From assembly GCA_026874595.1 (NCBI GenBank), contig CM049318.1, forward strand, positions 14,714,241 through 14,778,240: a stretch of DNA of 64,000 bases, given 5' to 3'. Positions 27,658 through 42,400 of the stretch are shown here, piece after piece. The notes below the pieces were generated by a model that had not been told where the DNA came from, did no database searches, and was given only the letters and a program-made list of their open reading frames with translations. The translations under genes and the position numbers were made by a program. The DNA comes from Sipunculus nudus (Eukaryota; Annelida; Sipuncula; Golfingiida; Sipunculidae). The number at the start of each line of letters is the position of its first letter. Position 1 is the stretch's first letter.

Positions 27658-30600
27658 TAAACCCTTTATCTGACTGAGGTAGGTCACTTGATAAACCCTT
27701 TATCTGACTGAGGTAGGTCACTTGATAAACCCTTTAACTGACTGAGGAAGGTCACTTGGCAAACCAATTATCTGACTGAGGAAGGTCACTTGATAAACCC
27801 ATTATCTGATTGAGGTAGGTCACTTGATAAACCCTTTATCTGACTGAGGAAGGTCACTTGATAAACCCTTTATCTGACTGAGGAAGGTCACTTGATAAAC
27901 CCATTATCTGACTGAGGTTGGTCACTTGATAAACCCTTTATCTGACTGAGGTAGGTCACTTGGCAAACCCATTATCTGATTGAGGTAGGTCACTTGATAA
28001 ACCCTTTATCTGACTGAGGTAGGTCACTTGATAAACCCTTTATCTGACTGAGGTAGGTCACTTGATAAACCCTTTAACTGACTGAGGTAGGTCACTTGGC
28101 AAACCCATTATCTGACTGAGGAAGGTCACTTGATAAACCCATTATCTGATTGAGGTAGGTCACTTGATAAACCCTTTATCTGACTGAGGAAGGTCACTTG
28201 ATAAACCCTTTATCTGACTGAGGTAGGTCACTTGGCAAACCCATTATCTGACTGAGGAAGGTCACTTGATAAACCCATTATCTGATTGAGGTAGGTCACT
28301 TGATAAACCCTTTATCTGACTGAGGAAGGTCACTTGATAAACCCTTTAACTGACTGAGGAAGGTCACTTGATAAACCCTTTAACTGACTGAGGAAGGTCA
28401 CTTGATAAACCCATTATCTGATTGAGGTAGGTCACTTGATAAACCCTTTATCTGACTGAGGTAGGTCACTTGATAAACCCTTTAACTGACTGAGGAAGGT
28501 CACTTGATAAACCCTTTATCTGACTGAGGAAGGTCACTTGATTAACCCTTTAACTGACTGAGGAAGGTCACTTGATTAACCCTTTAACTGACTGAGGTAG
28601 GTCACTTGATAAACCCTTTAACTGACTGAGGAAGGTCACTTGATAAACCCATTATCTGATTGAGGAAGGTCACTTGATAAACCCATTATCTGACTGAGGA
28701 AGGTCACTTGATAAACCCATTATCTGACTGAGGTAGGTCACTTGATAAACCCTTTATCTGACTGAGGTAGGTCACTTGATAAACCCTTTATCTGACTGAG
28801 GTAGGTTACTTGATAAGCCCTTTATCTGACTGAGGAAGGTCACTTGATAAACCCTTTATCTGACTGAGGAAGGTCACTTGATAAACCCATTATCTGACTG
28901 AGGAAGGTCACTTGATAAACCCATTATCTGACTGAGGAAGGTCACTTGATAAACCCATTATCTGACTGAGGTAGGTCACTTGATAAACCCTTTATCTGAC
29001 TGAGGAAGGTCACTTGATAAACCCTTTAACTGACTGAGGTAGGTCACTTGATAAACCCATTTTCTGACTGAGGTAGGTCACTTGATAAACCCTTTATCTG
29101 ACTGAGGAAGGTCACTTGATAAACCCTTTATCTGACTGAGGTAGGTCACTTGATAAACCCTTTATCTGACTGAGGAAGGTCACTTGATAAACCCATTATC
29201 TGACTGAGGAAGGTCACTTGATAAACCCATTATCTGACTGAGGAAGGTCACTTGATAAACCCATTATCTGACTGAGGTAGGTCACTTGATAAACCCTTTA
29301 TCTGACTGAGGAAGGTCACTTGATAAACCCTTTAACTGACTGAGGAAGGTCACTTGATAAACCCTTTAACTGACTGAGGAAGGTCACTTGATAAACCCTT
29401 TATCTGACTGAGGTAGGTCACTTGATAAACCCTTTAACTGACTGAGGTAGGTCACTTGGCAAACCCATTATCTGACTGAGGAAGGTCACTTGATAAACCC
29501 ATTATCTGATTGAGGTAGGTCACTTGATAAACCCTTTATCTGACTGAGGAAGGTCACTTGATAAACCCTTTATCTGACTGAGGAAGGTCACTTGATAAAC
29601 CCATTATCTGACTGAGGTTGGTCACTTGATAAACCCTTTATCTGACTGAGGTAGGTCACTTGGCAAACCCATTATCTGATTGAGGTAGGTCACTTGATAA
29701 ACCCTTTATCTGACTGAGGTAGGTCACTTGATAAACCCTTTATCTGACTGAGGTAGGTCACTTGATAAACCCTTTAACTGACTGAGGTAGGTCACTTGGC
29801 AAACCCATTATCTGACTGAGGAAGGTCACTTGATAAACCCATTATCTGATTGAGGTAGGTCACTTGATAAACCCTTTATCTGACTGAGGAAGGTCACTTG
29901 ATAAACCCTTTATCTGACTGAGGAAGGTCACTTGATAAACCCTTTAACTGACTGAGGTAGGTCACTTGGCAAACCCATTATCTGACTGAGGAAGGTCACT
30001 TGATAAACCCTTTATCTGATTGAGGTAGGTCACTTGATAAACCCTTTATCTGACTGAGGAAGGTCACTTGAAAAGTCTTTTATTTCTGATTGAGGTAGGT
30101 CACTTGATAAACCCTTTATCTGACTGAGGTAGGTCACTTGATAAACCCTTTAACTGACTGAGGAAGGTCACTTGGCAAACCCATTATCTGACTGAGGAAG
30201 GTCACTTGATAAACCCATTATCTGATTGAGGTAGGTCACTTGATAAACCCTTTATCTGACTGAGGAAGGTCACTTGATAAACCCTTTATCTGACTGAGGC
30301 AGGTCACTTGATAAACCCATTATCTGACTGAGGTTGGTCACTTGATAAACCCTTTATCTGACTGAGGTAGGTCACTTGGCAAACCCATTATCTGATTGAG
30401 GTAGGTCACTTGATAAACCCTTTATCTGACTGAGGTAGGTCACTTGATAAACCCTTTATCTGACTGAGGTAGGTCACTTGATAAACCCTTTATCTGACTG
30501 AGGTAGGTCACTTGGCAAACCCATTATCTGATTGAGGTAGGTCACTTGATAAACCCTTTATCTGACTGAGGTAGGTCACTTGATAAACCCTTTATCTGAC
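26500..30600 (+). repeat. 2,040-bp tandem duplication (60 monomers)
   Basis: The rare monomer pair GGTTACTTGATAAGCCC at about 26,763 recurs at about 28,803, and the GGCAAA monomer at 27,418 recurs at 29,458. Both offsets are 2,040 bp, exactly 60 monomers of 34 bp. No 36-mer or 33-mer falls in the interval, which agrees with that arithmetic. The unit duplicates the right end of the 5,754-bp block. Boundaries are approximate. Confidence 0.8.
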
Positions 30601-33600
30601 TGAGGAAGGTCACTTGATAAACCCTTTATCTGACTGAGGAAGGTCACTTGAAAAGTCTTTTATTTCTGATTGAGGTAGGTTACTTGATTAACCCTTTAAC
30701 TGACTGAGGTAGGTCACTTGATAAACCCTTTATCTGACTGAGGAAGGTTACTTGATTAACCCTTTAACTGACTGAGGTAGGTCACTTGATAAACCCTTTA
30801 TCTGACTGAGGAAGGTCACTTGATAAACCCTCTATCTGACTGAGGTAGGTCACTTGATAAACCCTTTATCTGACTGAGGAAGGTCACTTGATTAACCCTT
30901 TAACTGACTGAGGTAGGTCACTTGATAAACCCTTTATCTGACTGAGGAAGGTCACTTGATAAACCCTTTAACTGACTGAGGTAGGTCACTTGATAAACCC
31001 TTTATCTGACTGAGGAAGGTCACTTGATAAACCCTTTATCTGACTGAGGAAGGTCACTTGAAAAGTCTTTTATTTCTGATTGAGGAAGGTCACTTGATTA
31101 ACCCTTTAACTGACTGAGGTAGGTCACTTGATAAACCCTTTAACTGACTGAGGAAGGTCACTTGATAAACCCTTTATCTGACTGAGGAAGGTCACTTGAT
31201 TAACCCTTTAACTGACTGAGGTAGGTCACTTGATAAACCCTTTATCTGACCGAGGTAGGTCACTTGATAAACCCTTTATCTGACTGAGGAAGGTCACTTG
31301 ATTAACCCTTTAACTGACTGAGGTAGGTCACTTGATAAACCCTTTATCTGACTGAGGAAGGTCACTTGATTAACCCTTTAACTGACTGAGGTAGGTCTCT
31401 TGATAAACCCATTATCTGACCGAGGTAGGTCACTTGATAAACCCTTTATCTGACTGAGGAAGGTCACTTGGCAAACCCATTATCTGACTGAGGAAGGTCA
31501 CTTGATAAACCCATTATCTGATTGAGGTAGGTCACTTGATAAACCCTTTATCTGACTGAGGAAGGTCACTTGATAAACCCTTTATCTGACTGAGGCAGGT
31601 CACTTGATAAACCCATTATCTGACTGAGGTTGGTCACTTGATAAACCCTTTATCTGACTGAGGTAGGTCACTTGGCAAACCCATTATCTGATTGAGGTAG
31701 GTCACTTGATAAACCCTTTATCTGACTGAGGTAGGTCACTTGATAAACCCTTTATCTGACTGAGGTAGGTCACTTGATAAACCCTTTATCTGACTGAGGT
31801 AGGTCACTTGGCAAACCCATTATCTGATTGAGGTAGGTCACTTGATAAACCCTTTATCTGACTGAGGTAGGTCACTTGATAAACCCTTTATCTGACTGAG
31901 GAAGGTCACTTGATAAACCCTTTATCTGACTGAGGAAGGTCACTTGAAAAGTCTTTTATTTCTGATTGAGGTAGGTTACTTGATTAACCCTTTAACTGAC
32001 TGAGGTAGGTCACTTGATAAACCCTTTATCTGACTGAGGAAGGTTACTTGATTAACCCTTTAACTGACTGAGGTAGGTCACTTGATAAACCCTTTATCTG
32101 ACTGAGGAAGGTCACTTGATAAACCCTCTATCTGACTGAGGTAGGTCACTTGATAAACCCTTTATCTGACTGAGGAAGGTCACTTGATTAACCCTTTAAC
32201 TGACTGAGGTAGGTCACTTGATAAACCCTTTATCTGACTGAGGAAGGTCACTTGATAAACCCTTTAACTGACTGAGGTAGGTCACTTGATAAACCCTTTA
32301 TCTGACTGAGGAAGGTCACTTGATAAACCCTTTATCTGACTGAGGAAGGTCACTTGAAAAGTCTTTTATTTCTGATTGAGGAAGGTCACTTGATTAACCC
32401 TTTAACTGACTGAGGTAGGTCACTTGATAAACCCTTTAACTGACTGAGGAAGGTCACTTGATAAACCCTTTATCTGACTGAGGAAGGTCACTTGATTAAC
32501 CCTTTAACTGACTGAGGTAGGTCACTTGATAAACCCTTTATCTGACCGAGGTAGGTCACTTGATAAACCCTTTATCTGACTGAGGAAGGTCACTTGATTA
32601 ACCCTTTAACTGACTGAGGTAGGTCACTTGATAAACCCTTTATCTGACTGAGGAAGGTCACTTGATTAACCCTTTAACTGACTGAGGTAGGTCTCTTGAT
32701 AAACCCATTATCTGACCGAGGTAGGTCACTTGATAAACCCTTTATCTGACTGAGGAAGGTCACTTGAAAAGTCTTTTATTTCTGATTGAGGAAGGTCACT
32801 TGATTAACCCTTTAACTGACTGAGGTAGGTCACTTGATAAACCCTTTAACTGACTGAGGAAGGTCACTTGATAAACCCTTTATCTGACTGAGGAAGGTCA
32901 CTTGATTAACCCTTTATCTGACTGAGGTAGGTCACTTGATAAACCCTTTATCTGACTGAGGAAGGTCACTTGATTAACCCTTTAACTGACTGAGGTAGGT
33001 CACTTGATAAACCCTTTATCTGACTGAGGAAGGTCACTTGATAAACCCTTTAACTGACTGAGGTAGGTCACTTGATAAACCCTTTATCTGACTGAAGAAG
33101 GTCACTTGATAAACCCATTATCTGACTGAGGAAGGTCACTTGATTAACCCTTTAACTGACTGAGGTAGGTCACTTGAAAAGTCTTTTATTTCTGATTGAG
33201 GAAGGTCACTTGATTAACCCTTTAACTGACTGAGGTAGGTCACTTGATAAACCCTTTAACTGACTGAGGAAGGTCACTTGATAAACCCTTTATCTGACTG
33301 AGGAAGGTCACTTGATTAACCCTTTAACTGACTGAGGTAGGTCACTTGATAAACCCTTTATCTGACCGAGGTAGGTCACTTGATAAACCCTTTATCTGAC
33401 TGAGGAAGGTCACTTGATTAACCCTTTAACTGACTGAGGTAGGTCACTTGATAAACCCTTTATCTGACTGAGGAAGGTCACTTGATTAACCCTTTAACTA
33501 ACTGAGGAAGGTCACTTGATAAACCCATTATCTGATTGAGGTAGGTCACTTGATAAACCCTTTATCTGACTGAGGAAGGTCACTTGATAAACCCTTTATC

Positions 33601-35973
33601 TGACTGAGGAAGGTCACTTGAAAAGTCTTTTATTTCTGATTGAGGAAGGTCACTTGATTAACCCTTTAACTGACTGAGGTAGGTCACTTGATAAACCCTT
33701 TAACTGACTGAGGAAGGTCACTTGATAAACCCTTTATCTGACTGAGGAAGGTCACTTGATTAACCCTTTAACTGACTGAGGTAGGTCACTTGATAAACCC
33801 TTTATCTGACCGAGGTAGGTCACTTGATAAACCCTTTATCTGACTGAGGAAGGTCACTTGATTAACCCTTTAACTGACTGAGGTAGGTCACTTGATAAAC
33901 CCTTTATCTGACTGAGGAAGGTCACTTGATTAACCCTTTAACTGACTGAGGAAGGTCACTTGATAAACCCATTATCTGATTGAGGTAGGTCACTTGATAA
34001 ACCCTTTATCTGACTGAGGAAGGTCACTTGATAAACCCTTTATCTGACTGAGGAAGGTCACTTAATAAACCCATTATCTGACTGAGGTTGGTCACTTGAT
34101 AAACCCTTTATCTGACTGAGGTAGGTCACTTGGCAAACCCATTATCTGATTGAGGTAGGTCACTTGATAAACCCTTTATCTGACTGAGGTAGGTCACTTG
34201 ATAAACCCTTTATCTGACTGAGGTAGGTCACTTGATAAACCCTTTATCTGACTGAGGTAGGTCACTTGGCAAACCCATTATCTGATTGAGGTAGGTCACT
34301 TGATAAACCCTTTATCATACTGAGGTAGGTCACTTGATAAACCCTTTATCTGACTGAGGAAGGTCACTTGATAAACCCTTTATCTGACTGAAGAAGGTCA
34401 CTTGAAAAGTCTTTTATTTCTGATTGAGGTAGGTTACTTGATTAACCCTTTAACTGACTGAGGTAGGTCACTTGATAAACCCTTTATCTGACTGAGGAAG
34501 GTCACTTGATTAACCCTTTAACTGACTGAGGTAGGTCACTTGATAAACCCTTTATCTGACTGAGGAAGGTCACTTGATAAACCCTTTATCTGACTGAGGT
34601 AGGTCACTTGATAAACCCTTTATCTGACTGAGGAAGGTCACTTGATTAACCCTTTAACTGACTGAGGTAGGTCACTTGATAAACCCTTTATCTGACTGAG
34701 GAAGGTCACTTGATAAACCCTTTAACTGACTGAGGTAGGTCACTTGATAAACCCTTTATCTGACTGAGGAAGGTCACTTGATAAACCCATTATCTGACTG
34801 AGGTAGGTCACTTGATTAACCCTTTATCTGACTGAGGAAGGTCAATTGATTAACCCTTTAACTGACTGAGGTAGGTCACTTGATAAACCCTTTATCTGAC
34901 TGAGGAAGGTCTCTTGATAAACCCTTTATCTGACTGAGGTAGGTCACTTGATAAACCCTTTATCTGACTGAGGAAGGTCACTTGATTAACCCTTTAACTG
35001 ACTGAAGTAGGTCACTTGATAAACATTTTATCTGACTGAGGAAGGTCACTTGATAAACCCTTTATCTGACTGAGGTAGGTCACTTGATAAACCCTTTATC
35101 TGACTGAGGAAGGTCACTTGATTAACCCTTTAACTCACTGAGGTAGGTCACTTGATAAACCCTTTATCTGACTGAGGAAGGTCACTTGATAAACCCTTTA
35201 ACTGACCGAGGTAGGTCACTTGATAAACCCTTTATCTGACTGAGGAAGGTCACTTGAAAAGTCTTTTATTTCTGATTGAGGAAGGTCACTTGATTAACCC
35301 TTTAACTGACTGAGGTAGGTCACTTGATAAACCCTTTAACTGACTGAGGAAGGTCACTTGATTAACCCTTTAACTGACTGAGGTAGGTCACTTGATAAAC
35401 CCTTTATCTGACTGAGGAAGGTCACTTGATTAACCCTTTAACTGACTGAGGTAGGTCACTTGATAAACCCTTTATCTGACTGAGGAAGGTCACTTGATAA
35501 ACCCTTTAACTGACCGAGGTAGGTCACTTGATAAACCCTTTATCTGACTGAGGAAGGTCACTTGAAAAGTCTTTTATTTCTGATTGAGGAAGGTCACTTG
35601 ATTAACCCTTTAACTGACTGAGGTAGGTCACTTGATAAACCCTTTAACTGACTGAGGAAGGTCACTTGATAAACCCTTTATCTGACTGAGGAAGGTCACT
35701 TGATTAACCCTTTAACTGACTGAGGTAGGTAACTTGATAAACCCTTTATCTGACCGAGGTAGGTCACTTGATAAACCCTTTATCTGACTGAGGAAGGTCA
35801 CTTGATTAACCCTTTAACTGACTGAGGTAGGTCACTTGATAAACCCTTTATCTGACTGAGGAAGGTCACTTGATTAACCCTTTAACTGACTGAGGTAGGT
35901 CACTTGATTAACCCATTATCTGACCGAGGTAGGTCACTTGATAAACCCTTTATCTGACTGAGGAAGGTCACTT

Positions 35974-38900
35974 GAAAAGTCTTTTATTTCTGATTGAGGA
36001 AGGTCACTTGATTAACCCTTTAACTGACTGAGGTAGGTCACTTGATAAACCCTTTAACTGACTGAGGAAGGTCACTTGATAAACCCTTTATCTGACTGAG
36101 GAAGGTCACTTGATTAACCCTTTAACTGACTGAGGAAGGTCACTTGATAAACCCTTTATCTGACTGAGGTAGGTCACTTGATAAACCCTTTATCTGACTG
36201 AGGAAGGTCACTTGATTAACCCTTTAACTGACTGAAGTAGGTCACTTGATAAACCCTTTATCTGACTGAGGAAGGTCACTTGATAAACCCTTTATCTGAC
36301 TGAGGTAGGTCACTTGATAAACCCTTTATCTGACTGAGGAAGGTCACTTGATTAACCCTTTAACTGACTGAGGTAGGTCACTTGATAAACCCTTTATCTG
36401 ACTGAGGAAGGTCACTTGATAAACCCTTTAACTGACCGAGGTAGGTCACTTGATAAACCCTTTATCTGACTGAGGAAGGTCACTTGAAAAGTCTTTTATT
36501 TCTGATTGAGGAAGGTCACTTGATTAACCCTTTAACTGACTGAGGTAGGTCACTTGATAAACCCTTTAACTGACTGAGGAAGGTCACTTGATAAACCCTT
36601 TAACTGACTGAGGTAGGTCACTTGATAAACCCTTTATCTGACTGAGGAAGGTCACTTGATTAACCCTTTAACTGACTGAGGTAGGTCACTTGATAAACCC
36701 TTTATCTGACTGAGGAAGGTCACTTGATAAACCCTTTAACTGACCGAGGTAGGTCACTTGATAAACCCTTTATCTGACTGAGGAAGGTCACTTGAAAAGT
36801 CTTTTATTTCTGATTGAGGAAGGTCACTTGATTAACCCTTTAACTGACTGAGGTAGGTCACTTGATAAACCCTTTAACTGACTGAGGAAGGTCACTTGAT
36901 AAACCCTTTATCTGACTGAGGAAGGTCACTTGATTAACCCTTTAACTGACTGAGGTAGGTCACTTGATAAACCCTTTATCTGACCGAGGTAGGTCACTTG
37001 ATAAACCCTTTATCTGACTGAGGAAGGTCACTTGATTAACCCTTTAACTGACTGAGGTAGGTCACTTGATAAACCCTTTATCTGACTGAGGAAGGTCACT
37101 TGATTAACCCTTTAACTGACTGAGGTAGGTCACTTGATTAACCCATTATCTGACTGAGGAAGGTCACTTGATAAACCCATTATCTGACTGAGGAAGGTCA
37201 CTTGATAAACCCTTTAACTGACCGAGGTAGGTCACTTGATAAACCCTTTATCTGACTGAGGAAGGTCACTTGAAAAGTCTTTTATTTCTGATTGAGGAAG
37301 GTCACTTGATTAACCCTTTAACTGACCGAGGTAGGTCACTTGATAAACCCTTTATCTGACTGAGGAAGGTCACTTGAAAAGTCTTTTATTTCTGATTGAG
37401 GAAGGTCACTTGATTAACCCTTTAACTGACTGAGGTAGGTCACTTGATAAACCCTTTAACTGACTGAGGAAGGTCACTTGATTAACCCTTTAACTGACTG
37501 AGGTAGGTCACTTGATAAACCCTTTATCTGACTGAGGAAGGTCACTTGATTAACCCTTTAACTGACTGAGGTAGGTCACTTGATAAACCCTTTATCTGAC
37601 TGAGGAAGGTCACTTGATAAACCCTTTAACTGACCGAGGTAGGTCACTTGATAAACCCTTTATCTGACTGAGGAAGGTCACTTGAAAAGTCTTTTATTTC
37701 TGATTGAGGAAGGTCACTTGATTAACCCTTTAACTGACTGAGGTAGGTCACTTGATAAACCCTTTAACTGACTGAGGAAGGTCACTTGATAAACCCTTTA
37801 TCTGACTGAGGAAGGTCACTTGATTAACCCTTTAACTGACTGAGGTAGGTCACTTGATAAACCCTTTATCTGACTGAGGTAGGTCACTTGATAAACCCTT
37901 TATCTGACTGAGGAAGGTCACTTGATTAACCCTTTAACTGACTGAGGTAGGTCACTTGATAAACCCTTTATCTGACTGAGGAAGGTCACTTGATTAACCC
38001 TTTAACTGACTGAGGTAGGTCACTTGATTAACCCATTATCTGACCGAGGTAGGTCACTTGATAAACCCTTTATCTGACTGAGGAAGGTCACTTGAAAAGT
38101 CTTTTATTTCTGATTGAGGAAGGTCACTTGATTAACCCTTTAACTGACTGAGGTAGGTCACTTGATAAACCCTTTAACTGACTGAGGAAGGTCACTTGAT
38201 AAACCCTTTATCTGACTGAGGAAGGTCACTTGATTAACCCTTTAACTGACTGAGGAAGGTCACTTGATAAACCCTTTATCTGACTGAGGTAGGTCACTTG
38301 ATAAACCCTTTATCTGACTGAGGAAGGTCACTTGATTAACCCTTTAACTGACTGAAGTAGGTCACTTGATAAACCCTTTATCTGACTGAGGAAGGTCACT
38401 TGATAAACCCTTTATCTGACTGAGGTAGGTCACTTGATAAACCCTTTATCTGACTGAGGAAGGTCACTTGATTAACCCTTTAACTGACTGAGGTAGGTCA
38501 CTTGATAAACCCTTTATCTGACTGAGGAAGGTCACTTGATAAACCCTTTAACTGACCGAGGTAGGTCACTTGATAAACCCTTTATCTGACTGAGGAAGGT
38601 CACTTGAAAAGTCTTTTATTTCTGATTGAGGAAGGTCACTTGATTAACCCTTTAACTGACTGAGGTAGGTCACTTGATAAACCCTTTAACTGACTGAGGA
38701 AGGTCACTTGATTAACCCTTTAACTGACTGAGGTAGGTCACTTGATAAACCCTTTATCTGACTGAGGAAGGTCACTTGATTAACCCTTTAACTGACTGAG
38801 GTAGGTCACTTGATAAACCCTTTATCTGACTGAGGAAGGTCACTTGATAAACCCTTTAACTGACCGGGGTAGGTCACTTGATAAACCCTTTATCTGACTG

Positions 38901-39324
38901 AGGAAGGTCACTTGAAAAGTCTTTTATTTCTGATTGAGGAAGGTCACTTGATTAACCCTTTAACTGACTGAGGTAGGTCACTTGATAAACCCTTTAACTG
39001 ACTGAGGAAGGTCACTTGATAAACCCTTCATCTGACTGAGGAAGGTCACTTGATTAACCCTTTAACTGACTGAGGTAGGTCACTTGATAAACCCTTTATC
39101 TGACCGAGGTAGGTCACTTGATAAACCCTTTATCTGACTGAGGAAGGTCACTTGATTAACCCTTTAACTGACTGAGGTAGGTCACTTGATAAACCCTTTA
39201 TCTGACTGAGGAAGGTCACTTGATTAACCCTTTAACTGACTGAGGTAGGTCACTTGATTAACCCATTATCTGACCGAGGTAGGTCACTTGATAAACCCTT
39301 TATCTGACTGAGGAAGGTCACTTG
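35974..39324 (+). repeat. 2,120-bp duplicated segment inside the array
   Basis: The 36-bp variants at 35974, 36486 and 36794 pair with 38094, 38606 and 38914 at a constant offset of 2,120 bp. This equals 62 monomers including six 36-mers (2,108+12). Between the copies, two 36-mers lie only three monomers apart (37272 and 37376), the closest pair seen in the array. Confidence 0.8.
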
Positions 39325-39459
39325 AAAAGTCTTTTATTTCTGATTGAGGAAGGTCACTTGATTAACCCTTTAACTGACTGAGGTAGGTCACTTGATAAAC
39401 CCTTTAACTGACTGAGGAAGGTCACTTGATAAACCCTTTATCTGACTGAGGAAGGTCAC

Positions 39460-42400
39460 TTGATTAACCCTTTAACTGACTGAGGTAGGTCACTTGATAA
39501 ACCCTTTAACTGACTGAGGAAGGTCACTTGATAAACCCATTATCTGATTGAGGAAGGTCACTTGATAAACCCATTATCTGACTGAGGAAGGTCACTTGAT
39601 AAACCCATTATCTGACTGAGGTAGGTCACTTGATAAACCCTTTATCTGACTGAGGTAGGTCACTTGATAAACCCTTTATCTGACTGAGGTAGGTTACTTG
39701 ATAAGCCCTTTATCTGACTGAGGAAGGTCACTTGATAAACCCTTTATCTGACTGAGTAAGGTCACTTGATAAACCCATTATCTGACTGAGGAAGGTCACT
39801 TGATAAACCCATTATCTGACTGAGGAAGGTCACTTGATAAACCCATTATCTGACTGAGGTAGGTCACTTGATAAACCCTTTATCTGACTGAGGAAGGTCA
39901 CTTGATAAACCCTTTAACTGACTGAGGTAGGTCACTTGATAAACCCATTATCTGATTGAGGTAGGTCACTTGATAAACCCTTTATCTGACTGAGGTAGGT
40001 CACTTGATAAACCCTTTATCTGACTGAGGTAGGTCACTTGATAAACCCTTTATCTGACTGAGGTAGGTTACTTGGCAAACCCATTATCTGATTGAGGTAG
40101 GTCACTTGATAAACCCTTTATCATACTGAGGTAGGTCACTTGATAAACCCTTTATCTGACTGAGGAAGGTCACTTGATAAACCCTTTATCTGACTGAGGA
40201 AGGTCACTTGAAAAGTCTTTTATTTCTGATTGAGGTAGGTTACTTGATTAACCCTTTAACTGACTGAGGTAGGTCACTTGATAAACCCTTTATCTGACTG
40301 AGGAAGGTCACTTGATTAACCCTTTAACTGACTGAGGTAGGTCACTTGATAAACCCTTTATCTGACTGAGGAAGGTCACTTGATAAACCCTTTATCTGAC
40401 TGAGGTAGGTCACTTGATAAACCCTTTATCTGACTGAGGAAGGTCACTTGATTAACCCTTTAACTGACTGAGGTAGGTCACTTGATAAACCCTTTATCTG
40501 ACTGAGGAAGGTCACTTGATAAACCCTTTAACTGACTGAGGTAGGTCACTTGATAAACCCTTTATCTGACTGAGGAAGGTCACTTGATAAACCCATTATC
40601 TGACTGAGGTAGGTCACTTGATAAACCCTTTATCTGACTGAGGAAGGTCAATTGATTAACCCTTTAACTGACTGAGGTAGGTCACTTGATAAACCCTTTA
40701 TCTGACTGAGGAAGGTCACTTGATAAACCCATTATCTGACTGAGGTAGGTCACTTGATAAACCCTTTATCTGACTGAGGAAGGTCAATTGATTAACCCTT
40801 TAACTGACTGAGGTAGGTCACTTGATAAACCCTTTATCTGACTGAGGAAGGTCACTTGATAAACCCTTTATCTGACTGAGGTAGGTCACTTGATAAACCC
40901 TTTATCTGACTGAGGAAGGTCACTTGATTAACCCTTTAACTGACTGAAGTAGGTCACTTGATAAACCCTTTATCTGACTGAGGAAGGTCACTTGATAAAC
41001 CATTTATCTGACTGAGGTAGGTCACTTGATAAACCCTTTATCTGACTGAGGAAGGTCACTTGATTAACCCTTTAACTGACTGAGGTAGGTCACTTGATAA
41101 ACCCTTTATCTGACTGAGGAAGGTCACTTGATAAACCCTTTAACTGACCGAGGTAGGTCACTTGATAAACCCTTTATCTGACTGAGGAAGGTGACTTGAA
41201 AAGTCTTTTATTTCTGATTGAGGAAGGTCACTTGATTAACCCTTTAACTAACTGAGGTAGGTCACTTGATAAACCCTTTAACTGACTGAGGAAGGTCACT
41301 TGATTAACCCTTTAACTGACTGAGGTAGGTCACTTGATAAACCCTTTATCTGACTGAGGAAGGTCACTTGATTAACCCTTTAACTGACTGAGGTAGGTCA
41401 CTTGATAAACCCTTTATCTGACTGAGGAAGGTCACTTGATAAACCCTTTAACTGACCGAGGTAGGTCACTTGATAAACCCTTTATCTGACTGAGGAAGGT
41501 CACTTGAAAAGTCTTTTATTTCTGATTGAGAAAGGTCACTTGATTAACCCTTTAACTGACTGAGGTAGGTCACTTGATAAACCCTTTAACTGACTGAGGA
41601 AGGTCACTTGATAAACCCTTTATCTGACTGAGGAAGGTCACTTGATTAACCCTTTAACTGACTGAGGTAGGTCACTTGATAAACCCTTTATCTGACCGAG
41701 GTAGGTCACTTGATAAACCCTTTATCTGACTGAGGAAGGTCACTTGATTAACCCTTTAACTGACTGAGGTAGGTCACTTGATAAACCCTTTATCTGACTG
41801 AGGAAGGTCACTTGATTAACCCTTTAACTGACTGAGGTAGGTCACTTGATTAACCCATTATCTGACCGAGGTAGGTCACTTGATAAACCCTTTATCTGAC
41901 TGAGGAAGGTCACTTGAAAAGTCTTTTATTTCTGATTGAGGAAGGTCACTTGATTAACCCTTTAACTGACTGAGGTAGGTCACTTGATAAACCCTTTAAC
42001 TGACTGAGGAAGGTCACTTGATAAACCCTTTATCTGACTGAGGAAGGTCACTTGATTAACCCTTTAACTGACTGAGGAAGGTCACTTGATAAACCCTTTA
42101 TCTGACTGAGGTAGGTCACTTGATAAACCCTTTATCTGACTGAGGAAGGTCACTTGATTAACCCTTTAACTGACTGAAGTAGGTCACTTGATAAACCCTT
42201 TATCTGACTGAGGAAGGTCACTTGATAAACCCTTTATCTGACTGAGGTAGGTCACTTGATAAACCCTTTATCTGACTGAGGAAGGTCACTTGATTAACCC
42301 TTTAACTGACTGAGGTAGGTCACTTGATAAACCCTTTATCTGACTGAGGAAGGTCACTTGATAAACCCTTTAACTGACCGAGGTAGGTCACTTGATAAAC

